Below are positions 23,401-36,700 of a stretch of DNA of 64,000 nt, one piece after another; position 1 is the stretch's first letter; every line of letters starts with the position of its first letter. Below the pieces are notes generated by a model. It saw nothing but the letters and a program-made list of their open reading frames with translations, was not told where the DNA came from and ran no database searches. Origin of the DNA: Cafeteria roenbergensis (Eukaryota; Sar; Bigyra; Bicosoecida; Cafeteriaceae); assembly GCA_008330645.1 (NCBI GenBank), contig VLTN01000010.1, positions 558,001 through 622,000 of the forward strand. The letters are read 5' to 3'. The position numbers were made by a program, and so were the translations under genes.

Positions 23401-26400
23401 CGGGGCGTCGCATCTGCTTCATCTCGGCCACGTCGGAGGACTTGAGGGCGCCCAGGGCAGCCTTTGCCGCCTCCTCTGCGGGCGCCACGCTCGCCAGCGC
23501 GGTCTCGCACTTGGTCTGCAGTGCCGTGGCCTCGGCCGCCTGCGCCGCCATCGCCTGCTCCTCGGCGACGATCACCGCCCTGGCCGCGTCCGCCGCGCGC
23601 CGCCGCTTCTCGATCACCGCAATGCGGGCCTCGGCGTCGGCGTCGGCATCCTGGAGCTGAGGCAGCAGCTGCCGGAGGTCCTTCTTGATCCGGTTCACCG
23701 CCTCCTCGGCCTGCCCGATGCACGACACGCCGCGCTGCAGCCGCTGCTGCTGCTCTTGGAGAGCGCGCTGCTTCTCGGCGAGCAGCCGCCCGTGGGTCCG
23801 CAGCAGCCGGAGGAAGAGGGGCGGCGCCACGCGGTCCCGCGCCCCTCCTGCCCGCTCCTCCGCAGCCGCAGTGTCGCGCATGCCTTCGTGCATCCTCGCC
23901 ACCACGGCCACCGCGGAGTCGCGGTCCGCCGCGGGCACGATGCCCTGCTGCTCCAGCAGGCGCCCCGCCACCTCCCGCAGGTCCGCCTGGCTCCAGGGGT
24001 GCACCGAGTCCACGTACGACGCCGCGATGAGAGCCGGAACGCGCTGGACCGCCCGACGGAACGCGTCGGACGCCGCCGTCGCCCGAACCACAATGTGCAA
24101 GTTCGACCCAACCCGCGACCAGAACCGCTCCAGCGCCGCAGCGGCGTCCTCCGCCTCTGCGCCCGCCGCGGGCTCGGCCTCGGCGGCCTCGGCCAGAGAG
24201 CCACCACCCGCGGCAGCGGTGGTGCCGCCGCGCCGGCCGTGGGCCCGCTTCGCTCGCGAGGCGGCTTCCACGATCGCCCGCTCGTCCTGCAGCTGCAGCA
24301 GCCCCGCCACCGGCTCCCCCGCCAGCAGCGCGCCGATGTCCGTCAGCACGGCAGTGCTCTCCAGCGCGTCGTCTCCGACAGTGAGGGCCGCGCGCTGGCC
24401 GCGCAGGCCGGCGGCCATGACCGCGTCGTGGAGCTCCGCGTGCCAGTCCGACCGGCCTGTGTGCTCGTCCGCCGACGACGTGACAAGGACAGCCCCGGAC
24501 GCGCGCGCCGCGAGCCGCAGGCCCATCAGCCGGCCGCTGCCGGGCAGCCCGAGCTGCACGCAGTGGAGGCCCGGCAGGCAGAGCACCCTGGCCAGGCGGC
24601 AGATGTGCTCCAGCTGGGCCGGGAAGAACACGGCGTCGATCCTGTCCTTGGGGTTGGCCTCGTTCTCGGACGCGAGCGCCTCCTCCACGGCTGCGTGGAG
24701 CGCTGCGGTGGAGGGCACCTGCAGGTACCGCCGGCCCGTCGCCGCTCGGACGAGCACGCCCGTGGCGGCAGCCGAGTCGAACGACGGCAGGTCCCCGCTG
24801 GCTGCAGCGGCGGCCGAAGCGGCGGCTGCCGCGGCGGTCAGGGCGGCTGCGGGTCCGGGCGCCACGAAGTCGGCATACGCGATCACATGGCCGGCCGGCA
24901 GAGCGTCCTTGGCACCGGCGGCGCCGGCCCGCGGGCTGCTGAGGAGGGCGCCCGAGGCGGCCGATCCGGCCGCGGCGGCCCCAGCCGCCCCTGCCTCGCC
25001 GCGCTGCTTCGCAGCAAAGTCTCGCTGCAGCCGGAACCAGTCCATGGAGGGGGCGTGGGTGGCCAGCTTCTCCGCCACCTTGGCGCGGACCCAGGCCTCC
25101 TCCTTGGGAGAGCGGAGACGGTCCGCGAACACGCGCATGCATTCGTGGCCCCAGAGCCGCACCAGCGCGGCGGCGGGACGGGCGTCGTCCGGGTGGGCAG
25201 TGGCCACGCCCGCCCACACCCGCACCAGGTCGCGCACGGACCACGCCAGCTCCGGCCGGGTCGGTGAGGGCCTGATCTGCGCGCTGACAGTCTCAAGGAT
25301 GTCCACGCTCGCGTCGGCGAGGCTGCCCGCGACGGTGCGTAGCTCCCGCGTGGGGCTCTGCGACGCGCCGCTCAGCAGCGCCTCGGCGAAGCTGCCGAAG
25401 ATTCGGCGCATCCCCGCCCGGCTCGGCGGCGAGCACACCAGCACCGCAAGGTGCCGCACGAGTCGCTGGGACAGCGGCGTGGCCGCCGCTCCCGGGTTGA
25501 GCGCGGCGAGCAGCTGGACGTCGTGAATTTCCCGGAAAGTTCGCGAGCGGCCCGACGCGGCGGCATGGGGGTCGTGCCACCCCCCGAGCGACACGAGAGA
25601 GCGGAGCAGCTCCAGGGCCGGCACCGCGCCGTACTCGTCCGCGCCGGGCATGCCCACGTCGTCCGCGAACACCACGGCGCGCCTGCCGAGCGGCGGGCCC
25701 TGCACGCCGAGGCTGCGGGTGGCCAGGGGCTTCTCCACGAGCCGGCGCACGTCCGCCGCCTCGGTGGCTCCCGTGAAGCGAGAGCGCGCCACCACCACCT
25801 GCGCTGGGGAGAGGTCGCCCAGCAGCTGCTGCGCGTACGTGGTCTTGGCAGAGCCGTCGCCCCCAGCGAGGAGGACGTTGGCGCGGAAGGAGACGAGGAG
25901 GCCGAGGACGCAGGTGGTGCGGACGGACTCCGCCGTTGGCACGAAGACCCCAGCGAGGCCGCCGGCGGCGACGGAAGAGGCCGGCAGGCTGAATAGCGGC
26001 GGGGGCGCCGACCACCCGATGACCTCCCGCTCGCGAAGCGAGGTGCGCTCCGCCGACCCGCCCTCTCGCAGCCACGGCGCCCACGCCACGCGCATGCGCT
26101 GGGCGCGCCGCGCGGTGCCGCCAGACGCAGGGCCGGCTGCCCCGCGCAGGGCGGCGCTGCCCCCGCCGGCAGCGCCGCTGGCGGCAGCCGCCGCGGCCGC
26201 TTCCGTCTCGGCGGCCGCCGCCTCCTCGGCGTCGATCAGTCCCAGCGCTGCCGCCGCCCGAGGGCCAAGCATGCGCGTGGTGGCGTCCACCGCCGCGCGG
26301 TCCGACTCCCCCGCCACCGGGCAGGCGTCGAGAAGCGACAGGCCGGAGGGCAGGGTGGCCAGGGCCTTGCGCCGGCCCACGTCGGGGTGGCAGCGCTCCG

Positions 26401-29400
26401 TGTCCACGCTCGGATCGAACGCCTCGGGCGCCCATGCCGGGGCCGGGGAGCCGTCGGCGGGGGGCTCGGCCGCCGCCGGGGCTTGCGCCAGGCCCGTCAC
26501 GCCCTCGCCTGCGCTGTGCGCCGACACGATGCCGCGCAGCGCCTTGTCCAGCAGGGAGCGGCCCTTGTCGCCCATCGCGCCCCCCACGCCCCACACCAGG
26601 CTGAGGACGAAGAGTGCTTCGAAGCGGGACTGCGCAAAGGCCAGTTCGGCGGCGGCGTCGGGCCTGGAGAGGCGCTCGGCTGCGATCTGGGCGGCGATGG
26701 AGCGCTTGGGGGAGGTCGTGCGGCGACCGTTGAGGCCGGGGCTCGCCAGGGGGGTAGGCGGTCCGCCGTCCGAAGCGCGCTGCCCGCCCTCGCTTGCGAC
26801 GCCGCCGCCGAGCAGGCCGCCGTCCGACGCGCCCCCCCCGAACTCCTGGCTGAGCAGGAAGCCGAACAGACGGAGCACGGCCGCGGTGAGGGCGTGCTCC
26901 GTCAGGGGCACCGGCCCGTCCCAGTGCCGCGACGCCACGGCAAGAGACGGGACCAGCAGCCAGTCGGACAGTCGCCGCACGAAGTCGGCGGCCGTTTGCG
27001 AGGCGCGCAGCGGCGGCTCTGCCGGGTCCTCGCCCCAGCGCGCCGGCAGCGCGGCCGCGGCTGCTGTGACGACGGCGTCGGCGTCGTCGGCGACGGGCTC
27101 TGTCGCCGCGGGCGGCTTCCCGCGCAGGGAGGCGGCCCCGGCTCTGCCGGCCTGGGCCCTGGCCGCGGCGCCGGCGGCGGAGGGCGCGTCGTGGTCGGCC
27201 ACCGCCTTGGCGGCGGAGTCGAAGGCGGAGCGCGCCGCCTCGGGGATGGAGAAGCGCGTCCAGCCAGCGACGATGACCCTCCACCCGATGGCGCGAGCCT
27301 CGCAGTGAACCATGCCGCATCGCGAAACGGTGGCCGGCGAGACGTGGTCCAAGCCTGCCACCTCGAACACGAGCGCCATGCGCTCCGACAGCGGGAGGGC
27401 CTGCCCCGAGGGCAGCGTGAGCCGCTTGTTGTCGTCCAGCGCGCTGTTGAGGCTCTCCACCCACCCCACGTCGACTGGGCCGTCCAGAACCGCCCAGTGC
27501 CGCGCGGGGAGCGAGGCCGCGTCGTCTTGCTTCGCAAGCTGCGCCTCCGCCACGCTGTCTGCCACCGCCGTGCCGCTCGCAGCCCCGTGCGGCGCATCAA
27601 TGCCGCCGGCGCCGAGCGACTCGGGGTGCGCGGCGGCCCGGGACGTGGCCTCCGCTGCCGTGGCCAGAGCCATGGCCAGCACGCCGTGCCGCCACTCGCG
27701 GGTCTCGAGCGTGTAGCAGCCGAAGAGCTCGTCCGTGCCCATGGCCTTGGGGTTGATGACCGTCAGCTGCAGCGCGAGCCGGGGCGCCTCCGAGCGAACC
27801 GAGTCGGCCAGAGTGCACGCTTCGGCCACCGCCTTCTCGGCCGCTGCGACGTCTGCCGGGCCGCCCCCGCCCCCGGGCGGCTGACGCTCCGCAAAGAAGC
27901 CAAGCCACCCGCGCACTGGCGGCTTCCCGGCCGCCACCGCAGCCGCAAGCTCGGCCGATCCTGCGGGCTTGCGGGCAGGCGGCACGGCGAGGCCGTCGCC
28001 CCTTGGCGCCGCCGCAGCGCCAGCGCCTGCGCCAGAGGCTGCCAACGCGGGCACTGCCGCGCCGGCACCCGACTCCGGACGGCGCCCACGGTGAACAGCG
28101 AAACCGGCACCCCCGCCGCTGGCAGCTGCCGCGGCTGCCGCCTCTTTAGTCGCCGCCTCGGCGGGCTGCGGCAGCGTCACGTCCTCCTCGTCCTCGTCCA
28201 GGTGGTCGTCGAACTCGTCGTTTTCGCGGTTGTGCGCCGCCTGCAGAGCCCGGTCCATGCGGTCCTTCGCCTCGACCACGGCGTCATCGGCGTCGCGAAG
28301 CCGGCGACGCTGCATCCCAGCGGCCAGCGTGTCTGCCAGTCGCACCGCCTGCAGCAGCGCAGACTTCCCGGACCCAGGCTCGCCCACCAGCATCAGCCCG
28401 TGCCGCACCTCCTCGAGCGCGCGGAGCTGCGCCATCCGCTCCAGGAGCCCCAGCGTTGGCACCAGCCGCAGGTCGACGCAAGCCTGCACCGCGGCAGCAT
28501 CCAGCTCCTCGTCCGCGATGCCCTGCGCTTCGACCCCGGGGAAGAGGTCGCCCACCAGCGCGGCAAAGAGCACGACGTCGTCGCCGGTGAACTTGGCTGC
28601 GTTGACGCTGCGCACCGCCTGGCACACCAGCGCCGACTCGTCCGCCTCGGGCTGCTGCGCTCGCAGCTTGCCCGCAGCCATGGCCACCGACCACACGCTG
28701 CGAAGCCCGTAGTCGTAGTGGGCCTGCTCCGACAGCGCCTGCCGGCAGAGCCGGTGCAGCTCGACCACCTTGCGCGCCAGGACCCGGGCTTGCGTGAAGC
28801 CCTCGGAGTACAGCTTGACCTCTGCGATCATGGCCGAGTCAGGCACCATCATGGCGACGGGGCGGAAGAGGGCCTTGAGGTTGTCGGGCAGCTCCGTGCG
28901 GCCGGCGTAGCCCGGGTTCATCGTGACGAAAATGTTGCAAGACGGCAACAGCGGCAGCGACGCCCCGCCAAAGTTGAAGCGGCCGATTTTGGCGCGCTTG
29001 TGCTTCTGGATGACGAGAATCTGCTCGGCCACAACGGACAGCACCTCCACGCTGATGCGGTTGAACTCGTCGAGGCAGCACCACGCGCCGGAGGACGCGA
29101 GGCCGGAGAAGAACTTGCGCGTCGCCGTCTCGTCCACGCCGTCGGAGCAGTTGAGCACGACGCAGCGCACCCCGACGGACTTGGCCAGGTCCTTGACCGT
29201 CTCCGTCTTGCCGGTGCCCGCGGGCCCCATGGGCGCGCCACCGTAGGCCAGGTGCACCGCCACCATGAGCGTGCGGTAGGCGCGGTCCGTGAGCGGGGTG
29301 ACCACCAGCCGCGAGGGCGACCCGCCGTACTCCCACGCCGCGTACTGGACCGCCGTCACGATGCGCACGGGCATGCGGGGCAGCGCGGCGGGCTTGCCCT

Positions 29401-32400
29401 CCACGAAGGTCGGCTCTGCGCCGAGGGACACCCCGCCACCGGTCGCTTCCCCTCCGCCGCCGCGGCGCCGCCTTGCTGCCGCGGCGCCAGAGCCCGCCGC
29501 CGCCCCGGAGGCCGCCCCCGCGCCTGGGCCGCTGCCGGCGGCTGGGATGCCGCGCCTCGAGCGCGCTGCCGCGCGGGCCGCCTTGGCCGCCCCCTCCGCG
29601 GCCGCCGGCTGGGAGATGAGGCTGCCGCTGCTGCCGTCGTCGCCCGACCAGAACGCCGCCTCCTCCGAGTCCTCCGCCGGCTCCCAGTACGCGCGCAGCT
29701 GCCGCGACCAGTCAAAGTCGGTGCAGGAGGACACGCGCCGCTCGGCCAGCTCTGCCACCACGTCGCGCGCATGCACTGTCAGGGTGGTGACGGCGGCCAT
29801 CGTGGCGCGCTCAGCGGGCGAGCGCGCGCTGCGCATGCCCGCCGCCACGGCCAGCACCATGCGCTCCATCGCGCTCGCCAGCGAGAGCAGCGGGGACACG
29901 TCGACGCGAAGCCCGGACGCGAGGCTGCCGCTGTGCGCCGCCGCGGCGTCGTCAGTGACCTCGGCGGTCCTGGCCACCAGCTGCAGGGCGCGCTCCACGG
30001 CGTGCGTCCACAGGATGTGGTTCACCGCCAAGCAGGCCTGGCCTGGCCACCTGCCCAGCCACTGCACCAGCGCGCCGCCATCCACGCCGCGCAGCCACGC
30101 CTTGTCGCCGGGGACCCCCACGTGCTGGATGTGGTCCACGAGCGCGGCGCTGGTCGCGGCCTGCAAGCTGGCCCGCATCGCCTCCTCCACGCCGCCCATC
30201 CACTTCTCCACCTTGCCCCGGCTCGCCCCTTGGTGCGGGTCGACGGCGTCCTGCTCCGCGAAGGGCACGCGCTCGCCCAGCGCCGACCGCATCGCAGTGA
30301 TGAGCACCGTGCCCGTCAGCTTCCGCGCCGCCTCGGCCTCGGCCTTGTCGGCGTCGGCCTCGTCGAACCCGATTTCGAAGCCGCCGCCGCCGCCGCCCGC
30401 AGTGCGGCTCGTCGCGAGAGCGGACGCCGCGCCGCCCCGCGTGCTGCCGGGCGGGAGCAGAGCGGCCTCCTGCGCCGCCGCCTCCTTGGCCTCCCTCAGC
30501 TCGCGGCCCCGCTCCGTCTCCGTGAACTCCAGCCGGCTCAGGCCGTCGAACGCCTTGTGCAGGTGGGGCTGCACGCGCTCCGGCTCCTTGGAGTCGGCCA
30601 GGATCTCCAGCAGCTCCTCGTCGGCGAGGAAGTGGAACCGGGGAAAGTCGTTGCGCTTCTCGTCGAGGAACTTGGACAGCTCCCGCTGGATGGCCTCCAG
30701 CTTCACCCACGCGTGCTGCAGCTGCTGCATCAGCCCGGGCACCTCGGCCACGTCGGCCACGTTGCCCACCGACACGGCAGTGGCGGCGGCGCGGCGCCAC
30801 TGCTTGTCGGCCTCGCGGAACCGGTGCCCGTGCTCCAGCATCTGCTTCTGGATGTCGCGCGCGCCGAAGATGGGCTGCAGGTAGATCCACGCGCGCTGCA
30901 CTTCGGTCCAGAGCGCAAAGAGCTCCAGCGCCTGCTCCAGCATGGCCTTCCACTGGCGCGCCGCCTCCTGCGTGTCCGCGTCCCCGAACGGGCTGAGCAG
31001 CACCGTCTGCACCCGGACCTGCTGGTCCTCCAGCACCGCCGCAATGTCCTCCACGCCGTGGAGCACGTGCGTGCCCGTGTCCTTGTGCGGCCGCACGTCC
31101 AGCCTCACCTCCCGCAGCTTCGCCTCCAGCTCGTGCAGCAGGTTCTGCAGCTGAAGCTCCTTCTCGGCGCGGTAGGCGATGTCCTCCACCTCCTCCAGCC
31201 GGTCCAGCACCTTGAGCTCAAGCAGCTGCTCCAGCGTGGGCCTGTCCTCCGCGTACGCCTCCGGGTCGTCCGGCCTCAGCAGCCGCCCGAGCTGCTCCCA
31301 GTGCGCGTTGGGCTTGTCCGTGCGCACGCCGGCCAGCGCCTCGCTCGCCAGCGCCTCGATCACCGGCAGGCAACGCCGGAAATTGGCAAGCTTGGCCGAC
31401 AGAGCGTCCACAACGACCCCGGGCGGGCCCTCGCGCTGCAGGGTGCTCTCCAGCTCCGACATGGTCTCCTCCCACTCCGCGAGCTTGGTGTCGATCAGCT
31501 CCGGGTCCAGGGTGGTGATGCTGCTCTGCAGCCACGTTTCCTGCAGTGTCTCGAACTGGTCCGCCGTGGACCACAGCCGGTGGAACGGCGCAAAGTCCTG
31601 CTGCAGGCTGTGCAGGCGGTCGAACTCGGTCACCTGCTGCCCAAGGATGGCCTGCCGCTCGCCGATGTCGTGGGCCGTCTCGGCCGCCAGCAGCAGCCAG
31701 TCGTGCAGCTCCAGCGCCTCCTCCGTCGCCTTGCTGAACTGCACGGGGTCCGCGACCAGCTCTGCCCCGCCGAGCGAGTAGAACGCCATCACGCGCGCCG
31801 GTAGAGCCGACAGGTCCTTCTCGAACCTCGCCTTCTCGGCGTCCAGCTTGATGGCCACCTCCTCGGAGAGCAGGTCCAAGGCCGTCTGCGCCTCCATCGT
31901 GGTGGTGGCGATCCGCCCCGGCCACAGCCGCGCCGCCAGCGCGTCCCGCATCACCGAGTCGGGGGCGCGGACCTGCACCTCGCCCAGGGCCTCGAGCCGC
32001 GCGGTGGTGTCTGCCACCACCGCGTCAAGCTTAGCCACGTCCGCGTCGACTGACGCGATGAGCTTGCGCTGCGCGTCCATGCCGCGGGCGTCGTCGGGCC
32101 GCTTCTGGATGCCCTCCTGCATCGCGGCGTAGCGCCGCTCCACCGCCCTCAGCACGCGCTGGCAGTCGGCGACCACCAGGCAGGCGGCCGCGGCCAGCAG
32201 CACCTCCGCCTGCGCCGCCACTGCCGCCTTGAACGGCGCGCAGTGAACTTCGAACACGCCCATGCGCACTGTGTCGTCGCTCACCCGCGCGACCTCCTGC
32301 CCGGCCCGGAACAGCGCTCGAAGCAGCGCCCGCTCGTCCCACACGCGCCGGACGCGGCGCGTGACCGCGGGGCTCTCGCGGCGCTCCTCGCGGCCCTGCT

Positions 32401-33751
32401 GCCCGCCCGGGGCCATGGCGCCTGGCGAACGCAGCCGGGACGCTGCCCGGCCGGCGCGGCCGGTCGGCCGCCGTCGCACGCGCCGCCCCTTGCCCCTCCG
32501 CAGCCGGGCCCGCTCGAGGCTCTCCGGCGACACGCCCGTGACGTCCTCGTCCAGGTCGCTCAGCCCGTAGATGCCTCCCACTGGCACGGGCCAGGCGCGC
32601 GCGCGCGCCATGGCCTCGTCTTCGCTGTCCTCGGGCAGGTCGGCCTCGCCGTCCAGCGCGAACCGGGGCTCGAGCACTGCCCAGATGTCCAGCTCGTGCC
32701 GGCCGGCAAAGGCGGAGGCGTGTTCGGCGAGCATGTTCAGCGCTGCCCCTGCGCCGCGCAGCGCGCTCACAGCAGGGGACGGCCCGTGGGCCGACGCCGG
32801 TGGCGTGGCCAGCCACCCGGGGAGCGCCCCGTTCCAGGCTTCGTCCGCTCGAGGCTCGGGTGCCGCCTCGGCCGCGCCAGCCGCTGCCCTCCCGGCCCCG
32901 CGGCGTGGCTGCGACGACGCGCCGGCGCCGGGCCGGTCCTGGAAGCTGACCGCTGCCCCGCCGCGACCCCCTCCCCTGGCGCTGCCGACGCCGCCGCGCG
33001 CCCCGCCCGCGGGCTTGCTCGCGCCCGCAGCCGCAGCCGCTCTCGCTGCGCCCGACCCTGGCGCGCTCCGGCCGCCAGCGGCGTCCGCCTCGTCAGCGGC
33101 ACCCACGTCCTCGAGCAAGCACTGGCGCGCCTCTGCCGGCACCAGCGCCACGACGGCGCGGCGCCAGGCCTTGGTCACATCGCCCACTGAGTCGAGGCTC
33201 CAGCCGCGCAGCGGGCGGTACTCCCTGCGAACGCGCAGGGCGCCCACCAGCGCGCGGGGGTGCAGGCCCAGCACCCAAGCGTACCGCCCGTAGAGCGCCG
33301 CCAGCGCACGCGGCTGCCTCGCGTCCTCCTCGACCATCTGCGCGAGCGTGCTCCGCGCGGCCGCCAGCCGGAGCTCCAGCGGCAGCGACCCGGCGTGGTG
33401 CTCCACCGACCGCGGCAGGGCCGGGCGCGAGTCGGGCGGGTCGGCCGCGTAGTTGCTCTCCACGCTGATCGCCCCGTCAGCGGGAGCGCGGCCGGCAATG
33501 CGCTCTTCCCGGCGCGAGCGCGCGGCTGCCGGCGACCACAGCGGGCGGCGCGACGACGCCACCGACAGGGGCGCTCCGGCGGACGGCGACGGCGGCTGGT
33601 GCTGCCACGACGACGCGGCCACGCGGCTCGCTGCCGAAGGGGTCGGTGGCAGCATCGCCATGTAGGCGTCGACGGACGACGCCAGGGCCCCGGGCCGTCC
33701 GCCAGCCTGCGCGCCAGCCCCGGCAAGAGCATCCGCGCTCCCATCGCCCGC

Positions 33752-33782
<31 letters not shown>

Positions 33783-36700
33783 GCCTTGGCCGACGCCCGC
33801 TGCAGCGAATCGGCGGCGCGTCGCACCGCGCCTCCCATGACACGATCCACGTCCGCCGCGTCGGCAGAGCCCGCGATCGGGTAAGCGTCGCCCTCGCGCG
33901 CCTCTCTGGATATGGGCAGCAGCGGCACGTCCGGGAAGGGCACCAGCGTCAGCACGCCGCCCTCGATGCGCTGGATGGAAGCGGCAGCCTCGGCCACCGC
34001 TGCAAGCGTGCCTGACAGAGCGTCCACGACGTCCTCCGGCGAGGGGCTGATGCGGGCGGCGCGGGCAGTCCCGTCGGCACAGCCCTCCACGCTGACGCCG
34101 CCGCGCGACCACTGCCACGCGGCCGCCGCCGCCACGGCGCGCGCGGTGGCCTCGTCGGGCGACTCCTGCCTGACGGGCCTGCTGTCAGGGCTCTCGCGCC
34201 CGTGGGGGGTCTCCAGGCCGGACATGGCGACGCTCTCCGAGGGCGACACGCGGGAGGAGGCGCTGGAAAAGCCTCGCTGCCGAGTGGCCGGGTGGCCGGC
34301 GCGAGAGGACGGGGGCGCCGCGGCGGAGGAGGAGCGCGCAGCCGAGGCCACTGCCACGGCACGCGGAAAGGGGAGGGCATCCGGCCCCGCGCCTGCCCCG
34401 CCGGCCACGGTGGCCGCGAAGGCGACAAGCGACGCCCGCATCTGCGCCTCGTCCAGCTCTGCCAGGCTGCAGGGGGTGAGCGTGACGCGAAAGAGGGCGG
34501 GCCGGTGGGCGACGGACGCTGGACCCGCAGGACCAGCCGGAGCGCCGCTCCTCGACGCGGAGCCGGCCGACGACGGCGGGGGGGCGGTCGCTGGCGCACT
34601 GCTCTGCAGCGAGGGCTGGGCAAAGGCATGCACGCCGTGGATGGCCGGGAAGGGCCCCACGATCCACCTGCTGCTGGAGTCTCGGCCGCCAGCAGCGTCC
34701 TCAACGGACACCGTGGCTAGGCTGGCACAGGCCGTGTTCCCGTCCGCCACCTGCATCGGGCGCTTCGCTAGCCGGTACCTCTGGCCGCCGCCTCTGCTGC
34801 TGCTGCTGCTGCTGCTGCTACTGCCCCTGCGCCCGTCCTGTATCGCCCTGCCCCCTGAGGCGCGACGCTGCCGAGCGGCCGCCGCTGACACCAGCTGCCC
34901 TCTGCCCGTGGCACCGACTTCGCCGGCGTCCAGGGCAGAGCCGGGAATGACCTCCATCACGCCGCGCGTGAACGCCAGCTGCTCGCCGGGATGGCCGAAC
35001 CGCAAGCCGGCCTCTCCGGGGCTGAGAGGGGTCGTGTCCCCCAGCGGTCGCCAGAGCCCCGCTGCGCCACCACCGCCCATCCCGCCAGCAACGGCCCGCG
35101 CCCCCGCCGCCTCGGCCGCGCCGCCCGCAGCTGCACGGCTACGAAGCTGCTCGCTGGGGGCGGAGATGCCGGTCGCGTCGTCCTCCGCCCCCTCCTCCTC
35201 CTCCTCCTCCTCCTCCTCCCCGTATCCGCCTTGGTTGCCGCCGCCGCCGCCGCCCTCGACGCCCTCACGGTCGTGCCCGACGGCCCCTTGCTGCGACGCT
35301 CCGCCGCGACCGGGTCCCGCATCGCCGGCCCCGCGGCCTGGCTGCAGGAAGCCTGCTGCCGCCGCGTGCAGCGCCGCCTCGGCGTCGGGCCCCAGCGACC
35401 ACCTCGCCGGGTGCGCAGCCCTGCCCCCCGTGGCGGGGTCGGCGCCCGTCTCGGCCTCGGGCAGGAACGGCTCCGCGCCCGGGTGCCTGAAGGCGGCGTC
35501 GGCTGCCAGGCGGCCAGCGGCAGAGGACGCCGCGACGAAGCGAACAACGTCATCCACAGAGGCAGCCGCCAGCTCCCGCAGCTGCTGCTGCATCGCGATG
35601 CGCGCCCTGGTGAGCATGCGCTTGACGGGCGACGCCTCGTACTCCGCCTGCTCCCGCATGTAGAGGTTGTGCGTCCCGTGCAGGGCGTCATGCAGCTCCG
35701 CCACCATGCGCGCCCGCCAGTCCGCTTCCAGGTCCACCAGCAGCTCCACGGAGGCGGTGGCGTGGTGGGATACCCACTCGTGCACCGACGTGGGGAGCAG
35801 CAGCGGCTGGTCGCGGTGCCGCGCCTTGGGTGCCGCACCCGCCGCGCCCGCCGCGCCCGCGGCGCCCGGAGGTGCCGCCCTCGTCTCCGCGTCCGAGTCG
35901 CCGTCTGAGCCGTCGTCGCCGCTGCCGAGCAGGCCCCCCTTGTTGGTGGCCACGAAGGCCGACAGGGCGGCGCGGAGGAGGATCACAAGGCCGTCGGTGG
36001 GCGGCGGGGCGTCCGTCACCGCGGCCTCAGCCTCGCCGTCGTCGCCCACCGCCGCCAGCACGTCGCGCAGAACGAGCGCCCGGGGCGAGGGCGGCTGTCC
36101 GCTGCCCTTCCCGAGGGACGAACCCACGGCCCGCATGTCGCTGGCGCGCATCTCCAGGACGCTGCGGGGTACCAGCCCGGCATCCACCGCGCGGCGGGTG
36201 AGGCCGGCGGGCACGGCCGCGAGCCCCGTGTGGCCCGTGAGCTGCATGCGCATCCGCCTGCGCTGCTTGTCCCGGACGTACCTCCGGTCCGCGTCGGGCT
36301 CCTCCATGCGGTACTGGTCGTGGACGCGCAAGTCGACGAAGCGGCGGTGCCGCAGCTTGACGGTGTAGTAGGCTGAGAGCCAGTAGAGGCTGAGCCACGT
36401 GGGGTCGGCGGTGAGCGCCAGCGAGCGGGAGAGCATGGCCCTCGCGTCGGCGAAGGAGGTGCGGTGACCCCCCTCCGACACTGGCAGGATCGCGGAGAGC
36501 GGCGCGACGGGCCGCGGGGGCGGCACGGGCAGCCGCAGCCCCACGTGGCGCGGGCGGGGGAGCGGGTGAAGCAGCGTGTACTCGTACGCCGCCCGCTGGC
36601 TGGCCAGGGTGAAGGCGCGCTTGGCGTCCGCCAGGGCACGGGACACGACGGCGCCCATGGCCGACAGAGTGGCGGCAGGGTCAGTCTCGCGGATGGCCCG

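Noticed and set aside
26387-31804. 1,805-codon plus-strand open frame inside the dynein gene
   Set aside because: It is antisense to conserved dynein motor and linker sequence and has no recognisable domain. At this GC content stop codons are rare on both strands.
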